Assembly: GCA_014773175.1 (NCBI GenBank)
Contig: VXCM01005616.1
Span: forward strand, 18,323 to 82,322
DNA: 64,000 nucleotides
Origin: Lucifuga dentata
Lineage: Eukaryota; Chordata; Actinopteri; Ophidiiformes; Bythitidae
Direction: 5' to 3'
Below are positions 23,363 to 34,440 of the stretch, piece by piece; position 1 is the first letter of the stretch, and each line of letters opens with the position of its first letter. The notes under the pieces are model-generated. The model did not search any database and was not told the origin of the DNA. It saw only the letters and a list, made by a program, of their open reading frames with translations. A program made the position numbers and the translations under genes.

Positions 23363-23558
23363 TCCAGGGAAGTTTTCCTTTTCCTAATGTCTTTGAATCT
23401 CAGTGTGGCCTGTCTGCAAAAAATAATATGACACTTTTTTTTTTTTTTTTTTTTTTTTTTTNTTTTTTTTTTTTTTTTTTGGAGCTGTGTTAAGCTGAGG
23501 GTTTATTTTATTCTATAATTATTGCTGGACAAAATAGTTCCTTCTTTGTATCTATAGG

Positions 23559-24151
23559 TGCATTTCCATCCAACTACTTTTATGCAAATTTTGAATAAAA
23601 ATTAAAAATTTACCATATATACTCGAGTATAAGCCAAGTATTTTTTTTAACCTAATTTCACAACACAAAACGGGGGTCGGCTTATACATGAGAAATTCAA
23701 ATCAGATCCCAGAGAACAAAATTTCCAGGGGTGGAAATACTCCCCATTACCACTACCCATGGAAAATAGTTTAAATCATACCTTAGAATGAGATATTTCC
23801 TGACTAAACATCTTATTCAGCACATTTTGCGGCAGCCAGTAAGCTCTGCTGTGATTGGTCAGTTACGGTAATCAACTGCTGAAATAAATATCATGTTTAT
23901 TGGTACGTGGATTATTTTCAGAAAATCACAGGAATACTATGACAATACCCAGAAAAAAAGGTAATTTGCTAAACAAATAAATTGATAGAACATCATCAGG
24001 GGGTCGGCTTATATGCAGGTTTCTTTAAAAATCTAAATTTGCAGGTCAAAATCAGGGGTCGCTTATAGTCGAGTATTTACGGTATGCGCTTGGAGATGTG
24101 GATTAACTGATTATTCGCATAAGACAAAATGTGAATAAAGTGGATGGAAAC
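23559..24151. mobile_element. Fold-back MITE with TTTCCATCCA ends, interrupted
   Basis: The left arm gtgcatttccatccaacta...atgcaaattttgaata is complementary to the right arm (ttattcgcataag...gtggatggaaac). Removing the TA-flanked insertion at 23611-24084 leaves a palindromic element of about 120 bp. Another end of the same type occurs at 25290-25392. Such fold-back elements are common in teleosts. The exact target duplication was not resolved. Confidence 0.6.
23611..24084 (-). mobile_element. TA-flanked inverted-repeat MITE, copy 2
   Basis: Opposite-orientation partner of 3597-4143: starts TACCATATATACTCGAGTAT and ends tatagtcgagtatttacggta. Subterminal gggggtcggcttata motifs lie at both ends. 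It sits inside the TTTCCATCCA fold-back element, and the host sequence joins as aaaaattTAtgcgcttgg when it is removed, supporting a TA target. Confidence 0.75.
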
Positions 24152-24196
24152 AGTTTAGTCGCATTTGATGAGGATGCGATGTGTGCTGCCTGGTGA

Positions 24197-24198
<2 letters not shown>

Positions 24199-24233
<35 letters not shown>

Positions 24234-24258
24234 CTCAGAAGAGCAGGTAGTCGTTAAN

Positions 24259-24293
<35 letters not shown>

Positions 24294-24317
24294 CTCAGAA
24301 GAGCAGGTAGTCGTTAA
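24199..24317. repeat. (CA)n with 59-bp duplication around N
   Basis: The CA run and its unique flank (aacctcagaagagcaggtag) appear twice, separated only by the N at 24258. Probably one locus assembled twice. Confidence 0.8.
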
Positions 24318-24402
24318 CAAGCGCCTGCAGAACGATGGATCCGTTATTCGTTATATCCGAAAAACATATTAGTTTTTCACAAATAACTTGACACACCGCA
24401 TA

Positions 24403-25050
24403 AACCAGGGATCCCCAACTGGCGGCCTGCAGGCCAAATGCGGCCCATGGGTCCTATCTATCAGGCCCTCAGATGACTTCTCAAAAAAAAAAATAAACTC
24501 TTGTATTTTAGTTGCACTTATCTCAGGATTACGTAGTCATAAAATGTCATGCTTGGGCTCATTTTGTTCAGGAGAAGCTAAGCTTTCTGTAGATATTTAT
24601 ATATCTCCATTTTTATTGAGAAATGGTGATTATAAAACATCGTAAACGCTACATAGGGACGAGCACAAGGGCCCGGTCTGTCAGTGGAATATTACGCACA
24701 TATTATGCACAGCCTGTGCCTGTTGCCATGGCTACGTGAAAGCTGATAGGGCCACTGACCCATCAATCAAATCCCCTGCTAGTCTACTATCCAATCACAG
24801 AGAGGGATTTTAAAATTTAGACCGCCCTCAGAAGTTACATCATCGAGAAGCGACAAAGCTAGGCTTTAGCTCGGAGGCTATCTTGTGCTTTAGTTACATT
24901 TATCCCGGGATTGCGTGGTCGTAAAATGTCATGCATAGGCTCATTTTGTTTGGGAGAATCTAAGATTTCCATAGATATATATGAACATCTCCATTTTATT
25001 AAGAAATGGTGATTATAAAACACCGCAAACGCTACAACAGAACTGCTGGG
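24403..25050. repeat. hAT-like end followed by a 150-bp direct repeat
   Basis: 24408 onward (cagggatccccaactggcgg, then aaatgcggccca) resembles the common vertebrate hAT terminus caggggtccccaaactacgg. The block at about 24500-24650 recurs directly at about 24888-25040 (shared: aaaatgtcatgc, ggctcattttgtt, aagaaatggtgattataaaac, aacgctac) with about 15-20% differences. Whether the two units belong to one element is unclear. Confidence 0.5.
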
Positions 25051-25289
25051 CCCAGTGCTAGGCCGAAAGTTTCACCCACCACACGGTACTTAGTACACAT
25101 GGCAAGTTTATGTGTAGATCGCCATGGTAACGTGCTTTCAGGCATCTGTTGGCTGCATTAATAAGGCGGGTATAACTGCTTGCAGGCTGTAATAAGTATT
25201 CTTCCATACCAAGGCTTTCTTTTAAACTCTCCATTTCTGTGTGTTTTCCTGTGAACATTTATGTAGAATTAAATCATCTCTGAGAAAAT

Positions 25290-25392
25290 TTGCATCACGT
25301 CTAATTGATGGAAACATCAATTCACATTTCCTTTAATCGAATAATTAGAAATGTGCATTAATTATGTGAATAAGTTGGATGGAAACGCAGCA
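25290..25392. repeat. TGGATGGAAAC fold-back MITE end
   Basis: aattgatggaaacatcaatt, then gaataagttggatggaaacg, matching the right arm of the 23559-24151 element. Fragmentary. Confidence 0.4.
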
Positions 25393-25687
25393 AATGTTGG
25401 ACTGATGCTGCGTTCGCTGCACCTCAGAAACGGGAAGCCGTAACTCGGAATTACGTCACTCACGACCACCGCGCGTTCGAAATAAACAAAGTGGGAGACA
25501 ATGTAGATGGTGTGCACATTCTTGCACGTTCACGCACGTTCATGCACGTTTATGCATGTTCACGCACAAAGTGGAAAACGAGAACCAGGTGAATGTAAAA
25601 GCCGTGCTGCTCTTTTGCTCCCAGCAGGGTATTTGCAGAGTTGAAAAGGTGAAAACAAGGCTCCTCACACACACACGCACACACACA

Positions 25688-25740
<53 letters not shown>

Positions 25741-26383
25741 CTTGGGACTGGAAGAGCAAAGAAAGCGTGACCCTTTGGCTATGTTTGTTGGTCTAGACCC
25801 AGGCGTGAACCACAAGCCCCAGGGCATGCTGGGAGTTAAACCAGAGGGCAGAGGTCATAGATGGACAGCAGAGTGACTCAGAGGTCACACAGGGGTCAAA
25901 GTGAAGAAACAGAGATGTACAGCTCTTTATTTTCCCCGAAACTTATTCCGTTTCCTCAAAATCTACACATATGTGTCGTGTTGTCGTATGTTGAGCTCCC
26001 GTGTTGCCGTGGCGTCTGGCTCGCTGCGCCCCCACGGAGTCTCACTGCATGAGATGAATCGATATACAGTCTCAACAAGCTCCCCACATCTCGTCCGTAA
26101 ATCCCCTTTATGACAGATTAGAGCGAGCGATGGCTTTTCCAGCCGTTTACCCATAAATACAGCAACGCGCTCGGCTGGTTTATGCCTTTTTTCTTCGGAT
26201 GATAGAACGGGTGCGCTGTCATGGACGAGTGGTGAATACGTCTCGTTCTAAACCGTGCGAGCTTCAAAGAAACAGAGAATGGGTCTAACTCAGTGTTCCT
26301 GGATGGTTCTGAAAGTAATAGAAGAGCAATGCAGCTGTGTGTGATATGCTTTAGCTTCTTTCTTTCCAGAATGTGTTTCCTCG
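25393..26383. other. Unique sequence with a long (CA)n
   Basis: A CA array with minor interruptions spans 25667-25738; short acgcacgttcatgc repeats lie at 25520-25565. The ORFs across the CA tract are low-complexity artefacts. Confidence 0.6.
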
Positions 26384-26426
26384 CAAAAAAAAAAAAAAAA
26401 AAAANAAAAAAAAAAAAAAAAAAAAG
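26384..26426. repeat. Poly(A) tract split by single N
   Basis: N at 26405 between A runs of about 20 bases. Confidence 0.85.
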
Positions 26427-26751
26427 AAAAAACGTCTAGAGTTTCTGTTACAGATAAAAGTACACATCACTTCATAGTTTACAGCGATTTCTTTTGGACC
26501 CTGGAGAGTTTCTCCCTTTAATGGAGCTCATTTGGACATATGTGATGATAGTAATCAAACTCGGGTCCGCACCAAAACTACCAGACGGAGGCCATTGAGG
26601 GATTGTTTAAAGTGTGAACATGATCTGCAAACTATGAGGCAATCTGTTGCTCTATTGATTGATCTAGAACCGGAGAGGACTGACTAATGCTTAACTGCGA
26701 CTGCAATAAAGTTTGTTTTACGTTAGCCTGAGGTTTACGTGTGGCTAACAC

Positions 26752-27343
26752 TTAAAGGACCAGACCAACTATTTTGCATGTTTGAGCCTAATTATATTCA
26801 GTTTTCATACGTGTTACGTTTCTGACAATCATTTCCCAAAGGATAAAACCGTATTTCAGCTTTCCTGATATTTTGCTAAATCTCTTAATCTTTCAAAATC
26901 AAATATTCAAGTGATACACCCACCTTAAAAATCCATGTTTCTCCTGCTAATAGTTACACAGCCTTATGAAGTCACGGTCCTTTAAATTTTTCCATAAACG
27001 CAGGTCTTCTTTTGGGACTATATTCCCCGGTGGAGGCATACATTCACTCCACGCTTTTTATTGAGCTTAAACACTAAAATTACATAACTTCTAAAAAAAC
27101 CTGAATACACGTCTTGTTGGTGATGATGGATTACCTATCCCAAGAACGTTTACAGTATCAACAAGTTGATTTTAATAGCAGAATGAACTGAAACCAATGG
27201 AGGTCTGGAAGGTAGGAAAAACATTTTTAATTCACCGTTCCAGTAGTATGCTTTGGGAAATGATTGTCAGTAAAGTTACATGTATGAAAATTGAATATAT
27301 ATATTAGGTTCAAACATGCAAAATGGATGGTATGGTCCTTTAA
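26752..27343 (-). mobile_element. Family A TTAA-type MITE, complete
   Basis: 592 bp between TTAA at 26752 and TTAA at 27340, in reverse orientation (ggataaaaccgtatttcagc first, ggtctggaaggtaggaaaa last). Close in sequence to the copies at 38.0 and 52.2 kb, implying a fairly recent burst. An extra ATAT in the right arm (gaatatatatattagg) is copy-specific. Confidence 0.9.
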
Positions 27344-28930
27344 CTACGACTGCTGATTGTTTTATGTTCGCCGCTGGTTAGATATCTTCGACTTTAAAAG
27401 AAGCTTTATCGTTAAACTACACTTTTTAGCCGTAGCAATAAACAGATGCTGTGAAATGGTCATGAGATATCAAACTTCCCTAACATGTGTTCAGATGAAC
27501 ATGTTAAAGGTTAGCGTGTGCTTGTATGTTGTCAGCATGTTGCTTCATTCTCCTGTTCAGCGTCTGAAGGCAGCACGTCATGTGAAGCAACATGTGGTTT
27601 TCCACGCGTCTTGAAGTCAAATTCTGCTGTCATAGTTTTGTTGATGATTATGAACGTATCCCAATTCTCTTTGTTCCATGTTATTAATTTTCCTGTCATA
27701 TTAAACTTTCCCTGTTTTGATTTTCTTTCTCCCGCCCTCAGATATTTCTGACCAATGAGCAGAGCGAGTGTTCTCACATGACTTTTGCTGTTAGATTTTT
27801 GGTTTGAATGGATTTTTTTCCTGCATAAAACCAAACAAACCAGTAAATACAACGTTATAAGAATTTCGTGCTTTACTGGAACCAAACCAGAGTTTTCAGA
27901 GCGGAGATTAACCGTAACAGAGTGGAAACGAGCGAAAAGGCAGTAACAGAATGCAGAAAAGGAGAGAGAAATGAAATGTGAGACCAAGCAGGTTAGAAAA
28001 GAAGCCAGGCGAAGCGTCAGATTTGATGTAGGCGTTTTTTCCTGACAGCTGTAATTCTCCAGCCTACAGAATTTCATCAACAGCAGTTGTGTTTAAGCCG
28101 TGCTGCGGGGCAGCGGCCCTTTCAAGTCTCCGTCCTCTGACAGGTAGATTTATTAGTCCTGAAATTTGTACAGATCACACGTCACTCATGGCAAACTGTC
28201 AGCACGTCAGAGAGGCCTTCAGGCTTTTTTTTTAAGGTGGATCTGCCAGAAGAGGTTTACCATCACCTCTTTCCTCGTCTCTCCCGTCCTTAACTTACTC
28301 AGTCTTATCCAGCATTTCAAACAGGAGAGGAACACTCAGTGACTGAAACCTGCTATCTGTCTTTTTCCAAAGTAAAGACAAACTTCAGAGAGAAAAATCA
28401 AAGATCAGCTGACAGGAAGGAGCTCTTTCTGACTGATAAACAGGGAGAGGATGAAAAACAAATTCCGTTTTTGTTTTCCAAGTTTTTATGATATTTAGCT
28501 GAGAGCTTGGATGTGCTATATGACAAACAATAAAAGCAGTCAGACAGCCTGATGGGTTCTAAAGCACTTATCTGTGTATAACATCAGGTCAAAGTTGAAC
28601 CAGGAAGTAGCTCAGAAAGATCTAATGGAATGTTAAAATACACAATTTGAGTGATAATTTTAGTATTGACCCTCATTTTTACTACTTTTTCTTTAATAGG
28701 CAGTTTTTTCAGCTACTTTAAGATATTTTTGACCAATAGGGGGCAGAAGATTCTTGCTGTCAGTCATTACAGCAGAATCGCTGCCAAACGCAGCGACAGA
28801 CGGCAGATGACGATAGACGCAGAAACATTGCCTGGTAATTTGGCGGAATATAACTGAGTATTGGAGGATGCAATAGCATTTTAACATTTTGCACAATGCT
28901 TCATAAGCTCTGGGCAGTTTATATGCTTGT
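27344..28930. other. Mostly unique sequence, with a possible repeat E fragment
   Basis: At about 27740-27900 lies tggtttgaatggatttttttc with ctgcataaaaccaaac, resembling 35055-35155 and the reverse of 48240-48315. A weaker match (gatatttttgaccaatag) lies at 28720. A 182-codon reverse frame spans 27532-28080 and has no recognisable domain. Confidence 0.45.
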
Positions 28931-29434
28931 TTAAAGGACCATACTGGCCATTTTGCATGTTTGAGCCTAATATATTCAATTAATCTTTCAAAATCAAATG
29001 TTCAAATGATACACCCACCTTAAAAATCCATGTTTCTCCTGCTAATAGTTACGCAGCCTTATGAAGTCACGGTCCTTTAAACTTTTCCAGAAACGCAGGT
29101 CTTCTTTTTGGACTATATTCCCCGGTGGAGGCATACATTCACTCCACGCTTTTTATTGAGCTTAAACACTAAAATTACATAACTTCTAAAAAAACCTGAA
29201 TACACGTCTTGTTGGTGATGATGGATTACCTATCCCAAGAACGTTTACAGTATCAACAAGTTGATTTTAATAGCAGAATGAACTGAAACCAATGGAGGTC
29301 TGGAAAGTAGGAAAAACACTGTTAATTCACTGTTCCAGTTTTATCCTTTGGGAAATAATTGCCAGTAACGTTACGTGTATGAAAATTGAATATATTAGGC
29401 TCAAAAATGCAAAATGGCCGGTATGGTCCTTTAA
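28931..29434 (-). mobile_element. Family A TTAA-type MITE with left-arm deletion
   Basis: 504 bp between TTAA sites at 28931 and 29431, reverse orientation. The left inverted repeat is cut short: aatatattcaatt is joined to aatctttcaaaatc, deleting about 85 bp. Confidence 0.9.
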
Positions 29435-29784
29435 AGAATCGATGAGAAAGGCAGACACGTGGATTCATCCCATTTAGAAGGAGCGATAAATCCTGGGCGA
29501 ATTCTATCAGTTAATTGTGTCACTATCCATCTTTGACCAAACTATAAATCAACTTCTAGATTCTCATTGCAGCTGCAGCAAGCGGAAAAAGCTGGAAAAT
29601 TGTAACTTTTGACCGCATCCTCTCATAGAAAAGAATAAAACATCTGGTTTTCCATCTAGACGTGAATCCAACATTCGTGTCTGACAGAGCTGAACCTGCC
29701 TAATTATGTTAAAATATCTGCGACTTTGTTTGCTTGATGCTTCACTTTCCTCAACAGTCACTTTATTTACCTGTTTGTTCATAA

Positions 29785-29838
29785 AAATGGCTGGCAGTAA
29801 TGTAACGTGTATGAAAAATCACCAATATGGTCCTTTAT
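29785..29838. mobile_element. Terminal fragment of a TTAA-type MITE
   Basis: ctggcagtaatgtaacgtg, then aaaatcaccaatatggtcctttat. Only the right inverted repeat remains; the TTAA has become TTAT. Confidence 0.55.
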
Positions 29839-29959
29839 AATGCAGATTTAAAATGTGTCTGATCTCTTGTCTGGATGACCTTTGCATACTATTGTGAAGT
29901 ATTATCATGTCTGGGAGGAATTATGGTCAAAACTAGGAAAATAAGATCCAGATTGTTCA

Positions 29960-30008
29960 AAAAAAGAAAAAAAAAAAAAAAAAAAANAAAAAAAAAAAAA
30001 AAAAAAAG
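29960..30008. repeat. Poly(A) tract split by single N
   Basis: N at 29987, interrupted by single G bases. Confidence 0.85.
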
Positions 30009-30028
30009 AAAATATTCTCTAAGACTTT

Positions 30029-30175
30029 TACAGAAGAGGATTAGGGCCACTATAAAAAAAAAGAAAAAAAAGAAGAATTCTGAGATTAAAGTCAGAATCA
30101 TGAGATTAAAGTCAGAATTCTGACTTTAATCTCAGAAGTCTTTTTTTTTTATAGTGGCCCTAATCCTCTTCCGTA
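30029..30175. mobile_element. IS3EU-type MITE, 147 bp
   Basis: Begins TACAGAAGAGGATTAGGG and ends with its inverse (ccctaatcctcttccgta). The 6-bp duplication GACTTT is perfect at 30023-30028 and 30176-30181. The subterminal ATTAGGGCCAC matches the larger transposon at 12707-13560. The core is a nested palindrome of gattaaagtcagaattctg units. It is non-autonomous and could have been mobilised by the transposase whose relic lies at 12.9-13.3 kb; that relationship is inferred. Confidence 0.8.
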
Positions 30176-30919
30176 GACTTTATATTACCAAGCTAACAAA
30201 TTAAAACTACCAGCAACGTTTACGTTCATTATCATATCATCAGCAGAATTATAGTTCGACACTGATGAGGAACAATGAGGAAGAAATCTAACAAGCAACA
30301 GTTAAGAGAATAAAGAGAGAGAAAGACAGAAAGCACTCCAGGGTCCGTCTTTCAGTTCAGCATCTGGCCCTGATATTTCAGAGTTAATTAGTCATGCTGC
30401 GGCTGTGTGTGGATAAATCTATCATCCAGCGGCGCACAAACCATTTGAGAAATGAAAGGAAGTGAGGAGATATAAGCAGTCCCGGCTCCTTCATAAATCA
30501 CACGGCCAGATTAAAAACAGACACGGCTGCGATGAGAGGAGGGATCAGGACGAGGCCCGCCCGGGACTTTCTCACACTCACACACACACACACAGTAAAA
30601 CACACACAGATCTGCCGACACATAACTTCTCATCCATGGAATCTTAAAGGAGCATACCCGTGATTTTGCATGTTTTAGCCAAATAAATGCAACCTACGTA
30701 CATGTTACATTACTGCTAAACGTTTTCCAAAACATACTACTGAAGCAGTAAATTTTAGAATTGTTTTTCCTGCCTTCCAGACTGCCGCTGGTTTCAGTTC
30801 ATTCCAATAGTAAAAAATCAACCTGTAGAGACTGGATTCTCATTTTTTGTTGAAGTTACTTAATTTAACCGATTTAGCACAGAAGAAAATGTATGTCTCC
30901 GCCAGGGAATATAGTCCCA

Positions 30920-31131
30920 CACTGTAAAATGTGATAAGTTGATCTTACTTAAAACAATCTAGGAAACCAATTGCCTTGAACAGGGTAAGTTAATGTAACT
31001 ATTAGTCTTAAGTTATGTTTACTTTATGTCTACTTGAACTTAAGAGTATATAGTTATATTAACTTACCCTTTCAAGGCAATCGGTTGCCTAGATTTTTTA
31101 AAGTAAGATCAACTTGTCACATTTTACAGTG
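30920..31131. mobile_element. EnSpm/CACTA-like MITE with CACTG ends
   Basis: Begins CACTGTAAAATGTGATAAG and ends with the inverted cttgtcacattttacagtg. The complementarity continues inward for about 75-80 bp of the 212 bp, so it is nearly one long hairpin. The flanking dinucleotide CA is present on both sides (30918-30919, 31132-31133); without insert and one CA, family B reads atagtcccaggag as in its sister copies. CACTG ends with 2-3 bp duplications fit animal EnSpm-type elements. Confidence 0.75.
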
Positions 31132-31160
31132 CAGGAGAAGACAGCTTTTAACCGAGAAAT

Positions 31161-31700
31161 AGAATAGAAAACAACTTTATTGTCGACCATAGGTGGAAAT
31201 TTGTCTTCAGCACACTGTTACGAATCAGAACAAGCAGACTTCATACATACAAAAAATCCATGACAGAAAAAAAGTGTGTGCCAGACAATGGAGCAGGTAT
31301 AAGTAGTTATTTTACAGAGTTAATGATATTTATGGAATAAAAGATCTCTTAAAAACCTTTTTGGCACTCTATAGCTCCTCCCAGATTTAAAGACTTCAAA
31401 CTGATAGAATAAAGGATGGAGCTGTCTGTCAGGATGTTCCTGCTTTATTCATCATCCTGTATAAAGACCAGCCATGGATATTTACAGTTTACAAACTATT
31501 TTGGTGCTAATAGGAGTTCTGGAGAGCTTAGTTTCCAGCTGACAGCTTAGTGACCGTACCAGGCCGGGAGATAAAAAGTTAAAATACTCTCAATGAGACT
31601 TTTGTAGACTTTTTCTAAGATCTCCCGTCACTCCAAGACAAATAGGAGATGGAGTCGCTGTGAGCGTTTCTTTACAATATATTCTGTGTTTTCTGAGAAG
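31161..31700 (-). mobile_element. LINE 3' end, reverse orientation
   Basis: On the minus strand it ends ctgaagacaaatttccacc, then gacaataaagttgttttct and attctatt, a 3' end seen widely in teleost non-LTR retrotransposons. No intact coding frame was recognised upstream. It separates the halves of family B (gagaaat | aaaattacaacaag). The 5' limit and clade are uncertain. Confidence 0.55.
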
Positions 31701-32368
31701 TCGCAGTCAAAAGATTTAAAACTTTAAAAATTACAACAAGTGTGCCTTCTACAATCATGTGAAGCTGTCAGCGCAAAACATTAAATTTTAAGATTGGCGT
31801 GATTTTTGAAAGATTAGGGGATTTGGAAAAATAACAGGAAATCTAAAATACGACTTTAAGTTTTGGAAAATACTTATCAGCAACATTAATGTGTGTGCAG
31901 ACAGGATTTATTGAGCTCAAACATTCAAAATCAATGGTATGGTCCTTTAAGTTTATAATAAGCTGTTCTCCATGATTTTTTTTTTTTTTTTTTTTTTTAT
32001 TCACATGCTTTTCTGCTTTATTGTTACTGTTATTAGTTAGAGGAGCTGTTGAACGTTCACACAGTAAAGCAAACTTTCTCAGCGTGGACACCTCGTAAAT
32101 GTGCCGCCGCCGCCACGCCATCTGCTCCCTGCACTGACCTCACTCAGCAGAGGAAGTGGTGGGAGGAGAGGAGTGACAGGAGGGAAGGACAAGGAGCTGA
32201 AAGAAAGACAGAAAGGCCACATGTGAAAGAAGAAAGGATGAAAGAAAAATAGAGAGGGGTTACATATCGGAGGAGGTCATGAGGAAGAGGAAAAGGAGAA
32301 GAAAAGCAGAACGGCCGACATGCTGGTGGACAGTTTCAGTCAAAATCAGGCTTCTCTGATCCTGACAG

Positions 32369-32378
32369 GGTGTGTGTN

Positions 32379-32413
<35 letters not shown>
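32369..32413. repeat. (GT)n microsatellite with N
   Basis: GT array broken by the N at 32378. Confidence 0.9.
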
Positions 32414-32414
<1 letters not shown>

Positions 32415-32477
32415 CAAATCTCCTCAAAACACAGAAACATGAAGAATCTCCTGCATCATGGAGAATCTCCTCATCAT

Positions 32478-32524
32478 AAAATCACCAGTATGGTCCTTTA
32501 AAGAAGGACCATACTGGTGATTTT
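32478..32524. repeat. 21-bp-arm hairpin from two abutting MITE ends
   Basis: aaaatcaccagtatggtcctt and its exact complement flank the spacer taaag. This is the right terminus of one family B remnant facing the left terminus of the next. Confidence 0.8.
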
Positions 32525-33577
32525 ACATTTTTGAGCTCAATATATACAACCCTGCATACATGTTAAAGGACCCATACCACCCATTTTGCATGTTTAAGCC
32601 TAATATATTCAATTTTCATACATGTAATGTTACTGACAATCATTTCCCAAAGCATACTACTGGAACAGTGAATTAAAAATGTTTTTCCTACCTTCCAGAC
32701 CTCCATTGGTTTCAGTTCATTCTGCTATTAAAATCAACTTGTTGATACTGTAAACGTTCTTGGGATAGGTAATCCATCATCACCAACAAGACGTGTATTC
32801 AGGTTTTTTTAGAAGTTATGTAATTTTAGTGTTTAAGCTCAATAAAAAGCGTGGAGTGAATGTATGCCTCCACCGGGGAATATAGTCCCAAAAGAAGACC
32901 TGCGTTTATGGAAAAATTTAAAGGACCATGACTTCATAAGGCTGTGTAACTATTAGCAGGAGAAACATGGATTTTTAAGGTGGGTTTGATTTGAAAGATT
33001 AAGAAATGCAAAATGTCAGGAAAACTGAAATACGGTTTTATCCTTTGAGAAATGATTGTCAGTAATGTTACATGTATGAAAATTAAATATATCAGGCTCA
33101 AACATGCAAAATGGGTTTAAGCTATGGGTCCTTTAAGTTACTGACAACCAATTTCCAAAACATAAAACTGTATTTTACTTTTCCTGTTATTTTAATTTAA
33201 TCTTATCATCAATCATGAGAAAATCAAATGTTCTGGTGATAAATCCTCCTTAAAATTAATTTTTTTGCCTTCTAACACGTGTATGATTGTAGAAGCCATA
33301 ATTATTTTAATTTCTCAGTAAAAGCCATTTTATCCTTGGACTATATTTCCTGGCGGAGAAATACATCATTTTCTGTGCAGCTCTGTGTTACTTTGAAAAA
33401 AACTTAACAGATGGATTACATATCTGATGGATTACATATCTCAAGCATGTTTTTAGGCTCTATGAGTTGATTTTTATGGCGTAGAAGGTAGGAAAACAAA
33501 TTCTGAAATTTACTGCTAAAGAAATGGTAGTCAGTATATATAGCACAAATATGCATGAGTGGCGGTATGATCCTTTA
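32498..33577 (+). mobile_element. Family B TTAA-type MITE split by a complete family A copy
   Basis: Left end aaggaccatactggtgattt to cctgcatacatg; then after the insertion, gttactgacaaccaatttcc, gactatatttcctggcggag and a right end ggcggtatgatcctTTAA. The host target is catgTTAAgttactg, where other B copies have catgttacattactg, so a point change to TTAA may have created the insertion site. Confidence 0.75.
32563..33136 (+). mobile_element. Family A TTAA-type MITE, complete, nested in B
   Basis: 574 bp between TTAA at 32563 and 33133. It follows the consensus closely, with small deletions near gtgggtttgatttgaaag. The right end has an extra insertion (gggtttaagctatgggtcc). Its host is family B, as at 5.3 kb. 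Confidence 0.9.
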
Positions 33578-34440
33578 AAGCAGTGGTTCTCAATCTGTGT
33601 AGTGTACTCCGAGAGGCATTAAAGGGAAGTGGACTGAAGGGAAAACTTGGTGTGGAATTAAAATTGAATGAATTCATGCTGGCACTGCTGTTCTACCAGA
33701 CATCAAAATTAATGTTTAAAGAAAACAGATTTTTAACAGGAATGAGAAGAAAAGCTGGTCTGTAATCACTCAGAATCAAACTCAGGTGAATATCCTTCTG
33801 TTTCCACAGCGGAGCTGTTAGATAAACACTCAGCCTTCTTTCAATACTTTGACTTTATGTTTTATCATGTTTTATTATGAAGTTCAGTATTTACACACAC
33901 GCTGTTTCCTGTCATTCAGCTGACATCCACTCAAAGAAACGTAAGCTTCGTCCAAGAAATTATCACTCAGAAGTGTGTTTGTCTTACAAAGTCTACTGTC
34001 ACATCAGCGCCATCTTTCTGTCAGGACAGGAGTTAATTTACGGACAGATTAAAGAATAAAACCAAGCAGAAAGATGCTGACAGCACGTGGGCTGAACCCT
34101 GAACGACACCAGTTTAAGGGTTTAGCTGCAGACAATTACGATCATGGTGGTTAAAGGTGGAGGTTAGGAGAGGAGTGAGGTCAGAGGTTAAGGTTATGGA
34201 ATATTGTCAGTGATAATGGAAAAGAGATGGAACAAAATAAAGCAGTTTAACAAAAAAATAAATAAATAAAAAAACGAGAGGAAAAGCCTGAAAGCTGGTT
34301 AGAATATGTGAACAAACCTGTGATATGATACACTGAGAGGAGGAAGAAAAGAATCTTAGATTTCTATTTCCTTTCACACAAAATTCAGGTTTGATTTCTG
34401 CATTTTTACACCTTTCTCTAATTTAAAAGGAAAAAGTGCC
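33578..34440. other. Unique sequence, no gene seen
   Basis: Begins gcagtggttctcaatctgtg, which resembles a hAT left terminus, but no matching right end was found. AT-rich simple stretch at 34250-34275. Confidence 0.45.

Larger units (their letters stand above)
30644..31950 (+). mobile_element. Family B TTAA-type MITE with two nested insertions
   Basis: Left end TTAAAGGAGCATACCCG, right end caatggtatggtcctTTAA at 31947-31950. Family B markers appear in order: gcagtaaattttagaattg, tctccgccagggaatatagtc, aacattaaattttaag, gattaggggatttgg. Two later arrivals stretch it to 1.3 kb: an EnSpm-like MITE (30920-31131) and a reverse LINE fragment (about 31161-31700). Confidence 0.8.

Noticed and set aside
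27532..28080. 182-codon reverse open frame
   Set aside because: No recognisable domain, composition typical of random AT-rich sequence, and it overlaps repeat E-like DNA.
33579..33600. hAT-like terminus cagtggttctcaatctgtg
   Set aside because: No partner terminus or 8-bp duplication found downstream.
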